The notes under the pieces were generated by a model that worked only from the letters and a program-made list of their open reading frames with translations, had not been told where the DNA came from and ran no database searches. A program made the translations under genes and the position numbers. This document shows, piece by piece, positions 37,405 to 49,410 of a stretch of 64,000 bases of DNA (position 1 is its first letter; each line of letters begins with the position of its first letter). The DNA is taken from NCBI RefSeq assembly GCF_026151205.1, contig NC_087075.1:12632303-12696302 (forward strand), given 5' to 3'. This DNA comes from Bolinopsis microptera (lineage: Eukaryota > Ctenophora > Tentaculata > Lobata > Bolinopsidae).

Positions 37405-38330
37405 AAGTTTTAATTTATTCAAGCTATATTTTTGCGTTCGATCTGGCTCTACAATAACGGGCGTATGACACAGTAGCGGTACTTAACTAGTACCTAATAA
37501 CTGTATCTTAACTTAAAACCATAGAACTTTACAACAGTACTGTCCGTTCTAGTAGATGTTGGGGAAAGACACAGGACGAACAGAAAGAATTTAAAGCATT
37601 ACTTAAAACATGCAATATGACTCGCAAAACAGGAGCCATACTAAATTGCTCTAAATCTATGCTCGACCCTGCAACGTAGCCAGTTTTATAGATGGCTACG
37701 TTCCTTGCAACGCGTGATCCTTTAACTGAAAAGCATGAAATTAAATTTCTGGTGGTAATTGATCAAAGACTGGCACCGCGCTGCAATTAGCATTGTGCGT
37801 TGTACCCAACCATTTGATCGGAGATAACCGAAGAAGTCTGCACGTCAGGATGCCTCAGGAGGTAACTATGAGTTCAAGAAGGAAAGTAACAGTTCCTGCT
37901 TGAACCTAACAGGACCGGTGCACTAATCAGTAATCAGCACTATCAGTATCAGTTAGACTTTTCGTTTCACTAATTTTTCTGGGGAAGGAGTATTGAGAAG
38001 CCAGGAGTGTTCCGCAGAAGCAATATTACGAGGTAATTGGATCTCATCCGACCTTTTGATTGTGGAATTCAATTAAAAGCCTCTACCAGTCTGCAGGAGT
38101 GCAGGAGTAGGACTATTACCAGTCCTACAGACTGGTAATCTAATTGTCCAGGTAACACAAATTCCAACTGCTCTCTCCTTTATAAAAAACACGTACTACA
38201 ATTTCAACTGCTGATGATTCTCTCAAATAAATTTCTAATAAAACAGTAACCTCAGTGCCAACAATTTAAAATGAAATCAAATAAAGCGCGTTACGACATT
38301 TGATTTTAATTGTTTGTCCTGAGAAATCGA
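37405..38330. other. Gene-free stretch
   Basis: No exon recognised. A short inverted pair lies at 38085-38140 (CCAGTCTGCAGG...CCTACAGACTGG). Confidence 0.35.
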
Positions 38331-38334
38331 TTGG

Positions 38335-38660
38335 GTATTTGACCAAAACCCATAATCATGGGTAGAGTGGACCGCTGCCAGTGTCTCTCTTTCTCAAACA
38401 AAAGGAAATGATATCAATTTGATTGACCGTCTGTAGAAAAACTACTACTAAGTATCGCCCCGAACGCAACCCAAAGAGATTTTTACAGCATTTGATTGAT
38501 GTAATTAATCGAAACTGTTTAATACAATTCGTAAGCCGTGAATGATTGGGAAAATCGAGCGACCGATTTCATTCTCGGTATCATTTTGCATTTGCACACG
38601 GTCAATCAAATTAATATCATTTCCATTTGTTTGGGAAAGAGAGACACTGACAGGGTCCTG
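38335..38660. repeat. Repeat family R1, two facing copies
   Basis: 38338-38435 is the reverse complement of the R1 3' part, and 38540-38650 is R1 in forward orientation, so the block forms an imperfect hairpin. Short open frames on both strands here are repeat-derived. Confidence 0.7.
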
Positions 38661-38860
38661 AACACAACGTATAATTACCTCAAAACCGATCAAAATGTCG
38701 CTCGCAAATCTTTGCACGTGCACGTGCACTTTTGAACACCGTTACCGTGGTTACTTTGCAACTTCATATTTCTCGTCTAATTTGCACGTGGGCGGTCGTA
38801 CATACATTATTATGCAGAAATAATTCTTTGAATTATAATATAGACTAGAAAACCCGTGGG

Positions 38861-39512
38861 CCCACTCTCGATTCCTTGCTAGCAGTCCGGTTAATTTAGT
38901 ACCTTTAGTGGGTCTCATTTAATCATTAGCTCTAATTAAAGAACCTCTCACCCTCTCAGATTTTCACCGCTCCGTTCATTTTTATAGCTTTATTATTTTT
39001 ATCTTTTTACTACACTTACTAACACGTGGGCATTACAAAGGAGCAATAGTTTGCGGAGGCATTCTAGAACGGTATATATTTTAGCTTTCAGTTTCTGTTT
39101 CATTATCTTAAAATTTATTCCGCTTTTATTTTTATTCCCACTCTCGATTCCTTGCTAGCAGTCCGGTTAATTTAGTACCTTTAGTGGGTCTCATTTAATC
39201 ATTAGCTCTAATTAAAGAACCTCTCACCCTCTCAGATTTTCACCGCTCCGTTCATTTTTATAGCTTTATTATTTTTATCTTTTTACTACACTTACTAACA
39301 CGTGGGCATTACAAAGGAGCAATAGTTTGCGGAGGCATTCTAGAACGGTATATATTTTAGCTTTCAGTTTCTGTTTCATTATCTTAAAATTTATTCCGCT
39401 TTTATTTTTATTCCCACTCTCGATTCCTTGCTAGCAGTCCGGTTAATTTAGTACCTTTAGTGGGTCTCATTTAATCATTAGCTCTAATTAAAGAACATCT
39501 CGCCCTCTCAGA
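38861..39512. repeat. 276-bp tandem repeat, 2.4 units
   Basis: Units start at 38861, 39137 and 39413 with CCCACTCTCGATTCCTTGCT and are nearly identical. The third breaks off after CTCTCAGA. No coding content. Confidence 0.93.
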
Positions 39513-39519
39513 AAACTCC

Positions 39520-41330
39520 GTTTGGAGATATTCCTTATTACGCTCTAAGTTATTAATTTTCCTTGTGTTTGAATCCTGTCACTTTTTAACTATTTTTAGT
39601 CTTTGTTATTTTCGGCCGATTTCTGCACTTTTACACTGGGTCATCATTCATAATTTCTGGGATTGAGACGACTTATATCAGCATTTAAGGAAGAGTTTGC
39701 TTGTCTGACTTACTTCATTAGACACTTCTGGTCAAGAACTGAACAAGAACCACATTAAAAAACTGGATGACTCCGCAACCCAGGAATCAACTACTCAGTT
39801 ATTATCGCTCAATAATCGGTTTGGTATCGACGTTACATACTTTATTATTTTTTTTTAAAGCTGTTTTTAGAAACCAGGGAATTAAAGTTACCCTCCTATA
39901 CTAAGGCTAACATTAAATCGCTGATTTTATTTATATATATCATTTTTTTTGTTCTTTCTTTTCCTTCAAAACATTCCAGTACATTGTGCAGAAAGTTGGA
40001 GATGAAGCCGTAGTACGTACATTTAGCATTGCACTAGATCGAACTTGCAGAGTGTGGTTTCCTCCAGTCTGCGCCGCGCGCTTATAATTATATAAACATA
40101 CGCGGCGCAGATCGACTGGAGGAGATTGCACTGTGTAGGCTCCGGTGTAATGTGATATGTATGTACTACGGCTTTACAAATTTTGGAAGCATGTAGGGAT
40201 ATATATCTGATACCAATCGTATATACTAAAAATACTCTAGCACAATTGTAACTGCAGTTTTACAGAACTCTAAATGCTTAATGAACACTCTTGCAGGTAC
40301 CACCCGTATTCACACTCAGACCTGAGTTTAGTCATTTTCCGATACGAGATTGGGGACGGGTTCTATAAACAAACAAACAAACAGAAAACCCGTGGTCACA
40401 GGGAGGAAGATAATACTCTAATAGTATTTTTTGTAAAGTTGTAAGTAAGTTTAAATCCCGTCAAAAAAGGTCCTACACAACCGAAGATACAGCCGATTAA
40501 AATGTTGCTCGCACTAAACACAACGTAAGAACGTAATATCAACAAAACCGATAAAAATGCCGTTCTATCAATATTTGCACGTGTACGTGCGTGTAACACT
40601 AACAACCCTCGTTACCATGGTTACTTTGCAACCTTTTGCTTTTTACCTATAATTTGCACGTGGGTGCCTGGGTGGTCGTACATTATACATTTTTATACAG
40701 CAGAAATAATTCTTTGAATTATAGTATTGTGATACGTACATAAATAATTCTTTGGATTATAATATAGACTAGAAAACCCGTGGTCAGAGGGAGAAAGCTT
40801 ATTATATTTTTTGTTAGTAAGTTTAAATCGCGTCAAAAAATATCCTACACCTCTTATACACAACCGAAGATACAGCCGATTAAAATGTTGCTCGCACTAA
40901 ACACATTGTAATATCAACAAAACCGATAAAAATGCCGTTCTTCTAACAATCTTTTCACGTGCACGTGCGTGTAACTGTAAACAACCCTCGTTAACATGGT
41001 TACTTACTTTGCACGTGCGAAAGGTGAGAATTTTGCTCATTCCTGATTTCGAACAAATTTGAAATTTTGCTTTCCCACGACAGTTAAATGGCATTATATT
41101 TTAATTTAATGCCAACTTGAATGAGTATAAAGTAGCATATTCAGTCAGTGATCGACAAATGTGCTTACCTGAACACAAGGAAATGTTTCAAAGGTAAAAG
41201 TTCGAAATCATTGAAATTACCTCCTTTTTAAATCATAAATTTAATGAAGTTATATGGAAACTTGCCGTTACGAGTTTACATTTCAACTTTTTTAAGTACC
41301 GGCCTGACATTATAATCAAAAAGATATGAT
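39520..41330. other. Repeat-bearing gene-free stretch
   Basis: Contains a duplicated block (about 40384-40660 and 40772-41010) with AGAAAACCCGTGG, CAACCGAAGATACAGCCGAT and GTGCACGTGCGTGTAAC; part of it also appears at 38655-38860. A GC-rich inverted pair (CTCCAGTCTGCGCCGCG / CGCGGCGCAGATCGACTGGAG) is at about 40060-40122. No exon recognised. Confidence 0.6.
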
Positions 41331-41334
41331 ATTT

Positions 41335-41455
41335 GACCATAACCTATAATCATGGGTAGAGTGGACCGCTGCCTTCTCTCTTTCCCAAACAAAAATAAAT
41401 GATAATAATTTGAATGACCGTCTGCAAATGCAAAATGATACCGAAAATAAAATCG
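41335..41455. repeat. Repeat family R1, reverse copy
   Basis: ATTTGACCATAACC...TCATGGGTAGAGTGG, then CTCTCTTTCCCAAACAAA, in reverse orientation to the copy at 27725-27990. Confidence 0.7.
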
Positions 41456-41662
41456 TCGCTTTTTTGACTGGGTCAAATGCTTTAATGCCCTCCAAATCAG
41501 CATGAAAAAATAAAAAATTGGCCAAGGAATAGGAATTTTAGAGCCCAAAATTTGGACCACCGTGGTGTCAAAAACGCGAATTAAATAGGTAATAATTATT
41601 TTAGTCTCTTGAGTCTTGAGTCATGACATCATTTTAGGGTTAAACGAGTTCCTGCTAGTAAT
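41456..41662. repeat. Dispersed repeat R2, copy 2
   Basis: Second copy of the 36086-36262 sequence, with a small AGTCATG insertion near its 3' end. Confidence 0.75.
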
Positions 41663-42080
41663 ACTAACTCGAAATAATATGCTATCAATTAGTGCCTAGC
41701 TAGTTGGATACTATGGTGAAATTAACGATTTACTCCCCAAACAATAACTTTGCAGAGTGACAAACTCCGCAAAGTTATAACTAATAGGGCACGTACGCAC
41801 TACACTCGCAGGCAAGCACGGTTGCAAAGCTACCATATACAAAAAAAAACTTCGTTCGATAACCCTTGTCCTTGACTCTTTTGAGTCATGGATCGGGAAA
41901 AAAATACATGAAGTGAGCATGGGGTCCCTGACTCCCTTGCGTAGCAGAAAATACATAACAGAAAATGCCCGTAAAGCCTGCTTTTATAGTTTTAGGTGAT
42001 ACAAACTAGTCTGTCGAACTTGATCCGAAAATTTGGGATTCAAAAAACTTTGCCAACAAAACACATTTTTCCGTTGCGCT

Positions 42081-45000
42081 TTTATTTAACATTAACGTGA
42101 ATTGTAAATTGGAACATGAATAAAACAATTTTTTTCGAAATTATGATATTAATAGTAATAAAAATACACAAAACGGAAATATTTGTTGTACATTTTTTCA
42201 ATGCGTTGTATAGATCTGGGTACTATTAATGGGGATAACATCCATGTTTTCTGACAGATGACAGCGATCAATAACTACAAATAAGCTTCCAATATTGAAT
42301 AATGAAACCCAGAATTGCACTGTCATATATCAAACAAATATGGTTGACCTCTCTATGCTCTACAAATATCCAAATCTTAGTGCTCTCTCGACGAGAAATT
42401 GTCCAAATCCTGCTTCAAATTCGTTCACACCCATCTGCTGTTTTTCTAGTTGACGATATGTTCTCAAATTCTATTCTGAGGTGAAGGGATTTTAATAAAA
42501 AATTAATAAAGAATAATTGTTAAATTCAAGTGTTCTTGTAATGCAGGGAGCAAAAAGCGATGTGAAGTAAAATGTTCTTATTGCGATCATAATTCATAAT
42601 CGAGGGGATTTTAAAGACGTGTATAACGGACCAGGGAGTCACTTTTTAAAAGGTAACCAATCAAATTTATAGCTAATTAGCGTACATGTGTCTTCGCATC
42701 GGTTGATTGAAAAGTTGGTTGAAAAGTGTCGGTCTTCTATTATATAACTACCTTATCGGACACTATTTGACCGGACATTAAATGAACGGATATAATTATG
42801 AACGGACATTCATAGTGATTAGTGAACGGAAATTAACATGAACGCTAGGACTTCCAGCGTTCAATTAACTAATTAATGTCCGTTCAAATAAGGTCCGATA
42901 AGGAACTTAACCAACCATTCAATCGACCAAGAAAGAGTTTCTGCCTTCCATGTTAACACTTACTTCGACCGTAGTTGACGCAAGAAGGACAAATACACCA
43001 TTTTTCTTGGGATGAGCACCGTCCCCACTTAGAACAGCAAACAGCGCCTTTTGGATGATCAGGGTTACACTGACTGGGAGAGCCATCCGCGAGGGGGAAC
43101 GTCGCACCACATCGATTGTCGTCTCTCCAAAGGTCTTGAGATAATTCTTCTGAGGTGAAGGGATGTTAATAAAACATTAATAAAAAATAACTGTTAAATT
43201 CAAGTGTTCTTGAAATGGGAGCAAAAAGCGATGTGAAGTAAAATGTTCTTATTGCGATCATAATTGAGGGGATTTTAAAGACGTGTATAACGGACCAGGT
43301 GAGTCACTTTTTAAAAGGTAACTAATCAAATTTATAACTAATTAGCATACATGTGTCTTCGCATCAGTTGATTGAAAAGTTGGTTGAAAAGTGTCGGTCT
43401 TCCACTATAACTACTCAACCAACCATTCAATCGACCGAGAAAGAGTTTTTGCCTTTCGCGTTAAGACTAACTTCGGCCGTAGTTGACGCAGGTATGACAA
43501 GTACACCATTTTTCTTGGGATGAGCACCGTCCCCACTTAGAACAGCAAACAGCGCCTTTTGGGTGGTCAGGGTTACACTGACTGGGAGAGCCATTAGCGA
43601 GGGGGAACGTCGGACCACATCGATTGTCGTCTCTCCAAAGGCAAGGGTCAGCGTTGCAGTCTTGAGATTCCGAATCGTATTCATCGCAACCAGCCCCTCC
43701 ATTTTCTTGAGCAGGGTTGGAACAACTTCTGCTTCTACTTTGAGATCCTCCTCCGCATGCAACCGAGCAATCAGACCAATCAGAAAAGTCAGACCATCCT
43801 CCGTCAACAGGGCACGGGTCAGCATTGCAATCTTGAGATTCCAATCCGTCTCCATCGCAATCAGCCCCTCCATTTTCTGGAGCAGGGTTTGAACAACTTC
43901 TGCTCCTAATTTGAGAACCTCCTCCGCATGCAGCCGAGCACTCATACCATTCCGAGAATTCAGACCAGCCTCCGTCCACTGGAACTTCTGAAACTATCAG
44001 AACGTCAATCTCAATACATCTGTTTATAAACTTTTCTTTTTACACAAAACTTGTATTTCGTACATGCTCTTATTTCCTTACAAATTATCACTAACCTTTA
44101 CACCCTACCCCCTCAACTAACAGTTCTCCCTCGTCACATGTCTGGCACTTGTACCATACTGCAAGTTTCTTCCACGAACCCCAGCATGGATCACCATAGA
44201 AACTATTCGGGCTCGTGTTTATCGAACATGATTCCTGTGAGAGCAGCAGGTGGTGAGGATAACGAAACGGTTTACCGTTTTGGGAGTTAGAAGTTTAGAC
44301 GAATGTTGATTCGTGAAGAATTTAAAATTAAAACTTTTCACACGTCCAGTCCTTAAATTGTCTATGAGTATGATCTCTTAAGTTTCAATGTTTTATGTCT
44401 CATTAAAAATTTTCTTCAATGTCTCCAAACCTTATAACTGCAGTGATTCCAAGTTTTAGGAAAAGCATCATGTTGTTCAGTACATAACCATGAATGAGGT
44501 GCCCAGTATTTTGCGTTCTCTATCTCTAGGTGTTCTCCATCATCACACGACAGGGTTAGAATTAAGTTTTCCCCTATCTCTTCCGCTGGCGAGGAACAAT
44601 ATCATAATAGTTGTTTTGTATAACAGACTACAGTAAATGTATTGTAAAACTTCTGACAGACCTGATGATTTGAAGAAAGAAAACAGTGTCCCAAATTAAT
44701 CGCGGTTTGAAGTCGTTAAATCGATATTGTTCAAACAGAATATAAAAGTCCGTCAAATTCCCGATTCCTTTTAAAAATTACCTGAAAAATAATGTCTTTA
44801 TCATTATTACATCATCAAATTTGTTTACGTCATATATTGAATCGATATAGCTGTAATGTTGATACATAAAGTGTATGAAATAATCAGACTTACTGAAAGA
44901 ACAGTCATTTTCTGAAGAACCAATATAACCAGGTGCCACTTCTTTCCCAGAAGGACAGTTAGAACACGATGAAGCACTTCCTCCAGGGCTGTATGTTCCT

Positions 45001-46183
45001 TCTTCACATGGTGTACATCCGTTCTCTTGGTCAATGTAATTGCCACCTTCACAGGGATCTGAAGTTGAAAAAATTATGATCTTATAACTCTTCTATAACA
45101 GCACAGTCAGCAAAAAAAAATTAAGTGGCCACAAAAGTTGTAAGTTTCACTGATTCTATTGCCCATATTATGATAACGTCAATCTGAATACATCTGTTTA
45201 TAAACTTGTCTTTTTACACACAAATTGTATTTCGTAAGGCGCTGCTCTTATTTCCTTACTAATTATCACTAACCTATACACCCTGGCCCCTCAACTAACA
45301 GTTCTCCCTCGTCACATGTCTGGCACGTGTACGATACTGCCAGTTTCTTCCCCGCACCCCAGCATGGATCACCATAGAAACTATTCGGGCTCGTGTTTAT
45401 CGAACATGATTCCTGTGAGAGCAGCAGGTCGTGAGGATGACGAAATGGTTTACCGTTTTGGGAGTTAGAAATTTAGAAGAATGTTGATTCGTGAAGAATT
45501 TAAAATCAAAACTTTTCACACGTCCAGTCCTTAAATTGTCTATGATCTCATTAGTTTCAATGTTTTATGTTTGCTCATTACACATTTTCTTCAATGTCTA
45601 CAAACCTTATGATTGCAGTGATCGCTAGTTTTACTAAAAGCATCATGTTGGTCAGTACATGTCCATGAATGAGGTGCCCAGTATTTTGCGCTCACTATCT
45701 TTAGGTGCCTCCCATCATCACACGACAGGGTTAGAATTAAATTTTCCCCTATCTCTTCCGCTGGCGAGGAACAATATTATAATAGCTGTTTTGTAAAGAC
45801 TACAGTAAATGTATTGTAAAACTTCTGACAGACCTGATGATTTGGAGAAAAAAAAACAGTGTCCCAAATTAATCGCGGTTTGAAGTCGTTTAATCGATAT
45901 TGTTCAAACAGAATGTAAAAGTCCGTCAAATTCCCGATTCCTTTTAAAAATTACTTGAAAAATAATGTCTTTATTATTATTATATCATCAAATTTGTTTA
46001 CTTCATATATTGAATTGATATATAGCTGGAATGTTGATACATAAAGTGTATGAAATAATCAGACTTACTGAAAGTGCAGTCACTTTCTGAAGTACCAATA
46101 CACATGATCTCTGAGTCAGCCAAAGCAATGCCAGCTAACATTGTCAGGACCATCATCATCGTCATCTGCATCTTGACTAACAT
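42081..46183 (-). CDS. Gene C: secreted SUEL lectin / TSP1 x2 / hevein-like protein
   Basis: Predicted 524-residue protein, nine exons: 46069-46183 (signal peptide plus extra tail), 45606-45760 and 45274-45412 (lectin 1), 44894-45058 (GCC2/GCC3-like Cys-rich module with CTPCEEGTYSPGGSASSCSNC), 44431-44585 and 44096-44234 (lectin 2), 43472-43987 (two TSP1 repeats plus hevein-like domain), 42964-43149 (second hevein-like domain), last exon from 42476 with stop TAG just after the junction. Exon sizes and phases equal those of gene A except the signal and TSP1 exons. Poly(A) signal at 42081-42086. The signal exon is longer than in A and B because it ends in a copy of the Cys-rich module's last codons (IGTSESDCTFS) and its donor. 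A MITE sits in the intron between 42964 and 42476. Confidence 0.88.
42751..42903. mobile_element. CCTTAT-ended MITE in an intron of gene C
   Basis: 153 bp beginning CCTTATCGGAC and ending GTCCGATAAGG. The paralogous intron of gene A (about 29300-29330) and the other gene C intron (about 43397-43420) show the empty site AACTACTTAACC/AACTACTCAACC. The insertion therefore went in at a TA; the right-hand TA now reads AA. Related ends are seen at 23455-23573 and 63048-63552. Confidence 0.8.
43472..43987 (-). CDS. Gene C exon with two TSP1 repeats and first hevein-like domain
   Basis: 516 bp = 2 x 171 + 174, phases 1-1. TSP1 unit 1 has the variants EWYECSAACGGGSQI and unit 2 the standard DWSDCSVACGGGSQ. 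The hevein-like domain reads CGPTFPLANGSPSQC, CCSKWGRC and CTCHTCVNYGR. The TSP1 units are more diverged from each other than those of A or B. Confidence 0.92.
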
Positions 46184-46282
46184 AACTTCCTTATTTTGTT
46201 AAAATTATAGTGACTAAAAATAAATAAACCAAATTATACTAGTGGAGTACAGTATTAATTTAAATGCGGGGAAAGGACATTA

Positions 46283-46370
46283 TATTATTAGATAATTATC
46301 AGATAATTTACAGATAATTATCAGATAATTATCAGATAATTATCAGATAATTATTAGATAATTAGGCATT
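46283..46370. repeat. AGATAATTATC array upstream of gene C
   Basis: Seven or eight units in the same flanking context as the array at 36295-36515. It lies only about 100 bp upstream of the gene C ATG, against about 570 bp in gene B. Confidence 0.9.
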
Positions 46371-46412
46371 ATCAGAGATTCATCAGTTTATGGTTGGTCA
46401 TAGGCTTTTAAG

Positions 46413-46430
46413 GGGGGGGGGGGGGGGGGG
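46413..46430. repeat. Poly(G) run
   Basis: An uninterrupted run of about 18 G. It could mark a sequencing or assembly weak point; the gene-C-like 5' flank ends here. Confidence 0.9.
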
Positions 46431-46642
46431 TTATCAGTTCGGTACGTGGGGTTTTTTCTATACCGTACGCCGTTCGTTTTTATACTGTATATCAAGTGGT
46501 TTTACTGCATATTTAAAACTGATGTTATTTTTGGCCAGGTATATACACGTACTGTCACTACGTGTGAACAGTGTTAAATATTTTTAGATATATTATTATT
46601 TGTCGTATCACGTTCATTGTTGCATGGTCAAGACAGGTTTAA

Positions 46643-47362
46643 GGGAGCATACACTAAACATGTCCAACCCAAATGACCTCATAGGCAGTTCAGTGACCCT
46701 AGCTAGCGCACCGTTTCCACACCAAACAAAATTATTTTGAGAATATCTTTTTTTGTAATCGAGCATTTCCTAGTTCAAAAATTCTTGTGAGTGTAGCTGA
46801 TGATCATATCCAACTTTTTGAAACAGGATCTCTCTCAATTTTTAATTTTAAGGTATGAAATGTGGCCGCTCAAACGACTTGGTATTTAATAAAATTCATC
46901 GTAAAAAAGGGCCAAAAATGGCAAATTTAAGGCTTAAAATGCCTATAATTCAAAAAGGATCAGTTTTTTGAAATAATTTCTACAGATCGAATCGTAATCA
47001 GCTTATATTATATTAATAAGACAAATCTTTTATTACCAAATAGGTTATTTTTATAGAAAACAAATTGTTATAAATAATTTTCTAGCTACACATATTTTTA
47101 TAAATGTTGTGTTTTTAATTATTAATGTTGTGTCTTTAATTATTAAAAATGAGCCAAAAAACTTGTAAAATGACTGAAATATCAGTATTACAGTGACAGA
47201 CTTCTCAAAATTTCCAAAACTTTCGAAAAAGAATTTTGTTTTCGAATGTGCGTACTCTCAAAAAAGTTTTCAATGCCTCAAAACTTACAGTTGTAATCTA
47301 TACTTTCATAATATGAAGTCAATTCCCGGGTCCCGGCAAAAAAGGTTTTGGTGTATGTCCCT
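46643..47362. mobile_element. MITE with TTAA target duplication
   Basis: About 720 bp starting GGGAGCATACACTAAA and ending TTTGGTGTATGTCCCT, flanked by TTAA at 46639-46642 and 47363-47366. TTAA duplications are typical of piggyBac-type transposition (family knowledge). No transposase frame is present. Confidence 0.7.
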
Positions 47363-47739
47363 TTAAATATACCTGAGTGTAATAGTATTTTGTGCAAACT
47401 GCAACGTACTGGAAGAGTTAAATTTAAAGTAAGGGAATTGAATTAAAGTTACAATTAATCTCAGAAAAAATGTAAAGTGCTCTATGTAACGACTTTGAGA
47501 AGCATACTTACTTACTTGACTTTGGGCGATGCTCGATCGAAATGAGTGAATTTAGAAGCATAATGAGCAATAAAACAAATTGAATGAGTGATCCGAGTCA
47601 TTCCTATAAGCTAAGAAAGTAACTTAACGCAATTGTTATACATTGGAACACAATCACAAAGAGAAAACTCGCAATAAAGATCATTTTATATGAATACTCA
47701 CCTGAGTCACCCCACGCATGACTCAGCTCACTCATGGTA

Positions 47740-48045
47740 GACTTCATTGGTTCTTTGTAATATAATTATGCGACGCGAGAAATATTACTTTGATGAATTA
47801 TCACTATCAGATAATTAGCACTGAGATAACCACGAAGAGAAATCATTGATAATATAAACAGGAACAAGTTTTTGATTATTTTATAAAAAACCATTTGTTA
47901 CCGTTCATTTCCCGAGACACCACAGTTGTTCACAAATTAGTTTGTTACCCCAATTATATGTTCGACTTATAATTCATAAAATAATAATTCATCAAAGTAA
48001 TATTTCTGGCGTCGCATAATTATGTTACAAAGAACCAATGAAGAT
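47740..48045. mobile_element. Foldback element with ~60-bp arms
   Basis: Arms CTTCATTGGTTCTTTGTAA... (47743-47800) and ...TTACAAAGAACCAATGAAG (47982-48042) are near-perfect reverse complements. Each contains AATTATG.CG.CGC and AATATTACTTTGATGAATTAT. Internal DNA is AT-rich. Confidence 0.75.
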
Positions 48046-48513
48046 AACCTCACGATTCTAAATTCAAATTGCGTGTGCAACAGTATTGCACATACGCGCT
48101 GACCTTCATAGACCCACAATTTTAGGCAGGATCAATATTTTAAGGTAAAGAACATAGCTGATGGCAAAATTTAAGATCATGTCATGAGTTATTTCATATT
48201 TTGTGGCGGATGATATGATTCGAGATCAGTATCACATCATCATGACCAACCACTCCCGTCTTGACTATACATCAATAGAGACTAAATAAATAATGTGCAA
48301 GAGTCTTCTTACAACAAAAATTTAAAAATTCATTAAAATTTAACGTCGTCACATCTTTGTCGAAAGAGAAACAAGTGTGAATATAATAATTTAATTCCCT
48401 CCCATGAGCATGTTCCATAATGATATGATATGATGATATGAATTAGTATGATAGGATTATTATTATTATTATAAAACAGGATCTTACCGACAAAAATGAT
48501 TCTTAAAAATACC

Positions 48514-49135
48514 TTAATGCGGTAAACTGTACCATTGAAAAAGATTCCCCCAACATCTTTTGCATGCAGCTATATCTCTAATTTCGTTCAATTCATGCAA
48601 GTTGTCCATTCGCAAATTTCTGCTACTTAAATCACTTCTTAAAACCGATAACAAGTTCATTCTAGGTCTCCCCAATCTACCAATGAATAAATTATCTGAT
48701 TCAATTGCAAAAGAGAGAGCCGTTTGGGCTGGGGTGTTCTTCATACTCCTGAGAATGTGTCCAAACATCTTCCACCGCTGGTGTTCAATACGCTTGGATA
48801 ACTTTTCAACTTTGCACCGTTCATACAATGATTTGTTGCTTATCATACCTTTAGGCCATTTGATGTTTAAAATGGACCTGAGGTGTCTACGATGAAGTGT
48901 GTCCATTTTCTCCATGGTTGCTTTCTTAGGACTCCAACTATTTTGAGTTGTAAATCAATACAGATACAACTTGAGAATCATATAACCTCAGCTTTCTTTC
49001 AAGGGAAATTTTCTTACCGGACAACCATACTTTTCCAAAGTTCTTGAAAGCAATCTCAGCTAGGATTCTCCTTCTTTGAATGTCCTTCTCAGTGCAGAGT
49101 AAGGAACCTAGTGACTTGTTACTTCGCCATGGTTT
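48514..49135 (-). pseudogene. LINE reverse transcriptase C-terminal fragment
   Basis: A minus-strand frame gives RRRILAEIAFKNFGKVWLSG, RKLRLYDSQVVSVLIYNS, an in-frame TAG where a Cys/Trp is expected, then WSPKKATMEKMDTLHRRHLR, LNIKWP, GHILRSMK and GRPRMNLL. This is the thumb/C-terminal region typical of non-LTR retrotransposon RTs (RTE/I-like ends). The catalytic part is missing. ATCATATCATATC-type repeats at 48421-48440 and 49146-49170 flank the fragment. It is a dead 5'-truncated copy. Confidence 0.8.
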
Positions 49136-49182
49136 GTTATTAGCTAATGGTATGATATGATGATATGATAAAAATGAAATTC

Positions 49183-49312
49183 AGCTCGACTTGATCGTCA
49201 CGTATCCGCAAAGTAGTTCTGTTGAGGTGTAGCGGGGACTTTACAGCTCGACTTGATCGTCACGTATCCGCAAAGGAGTTCTGTTGAGGTGTAGCGGGGA
49301 CTTTACAGCTGG
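49183..49312. repeat. Tandem duplication of ~65 bp
   Basis: AGCTCGACTTGATCGTCACG...GGGGACTTTAC occurs twice in a row with one base change (AAAGTAG versus AAAGGAG), followed by a partial third start. Confidence 0.85.
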
Positions 49313-49410
49313 ACTTCAGCAGTTCCTTCTTGTTGCTAGAAATAAGGAAGGCTCTGTCAATACCCGGAAATGAGTCACAGTCATTTAGAGCAGTACCCAT
49401 ATGTACGTCC

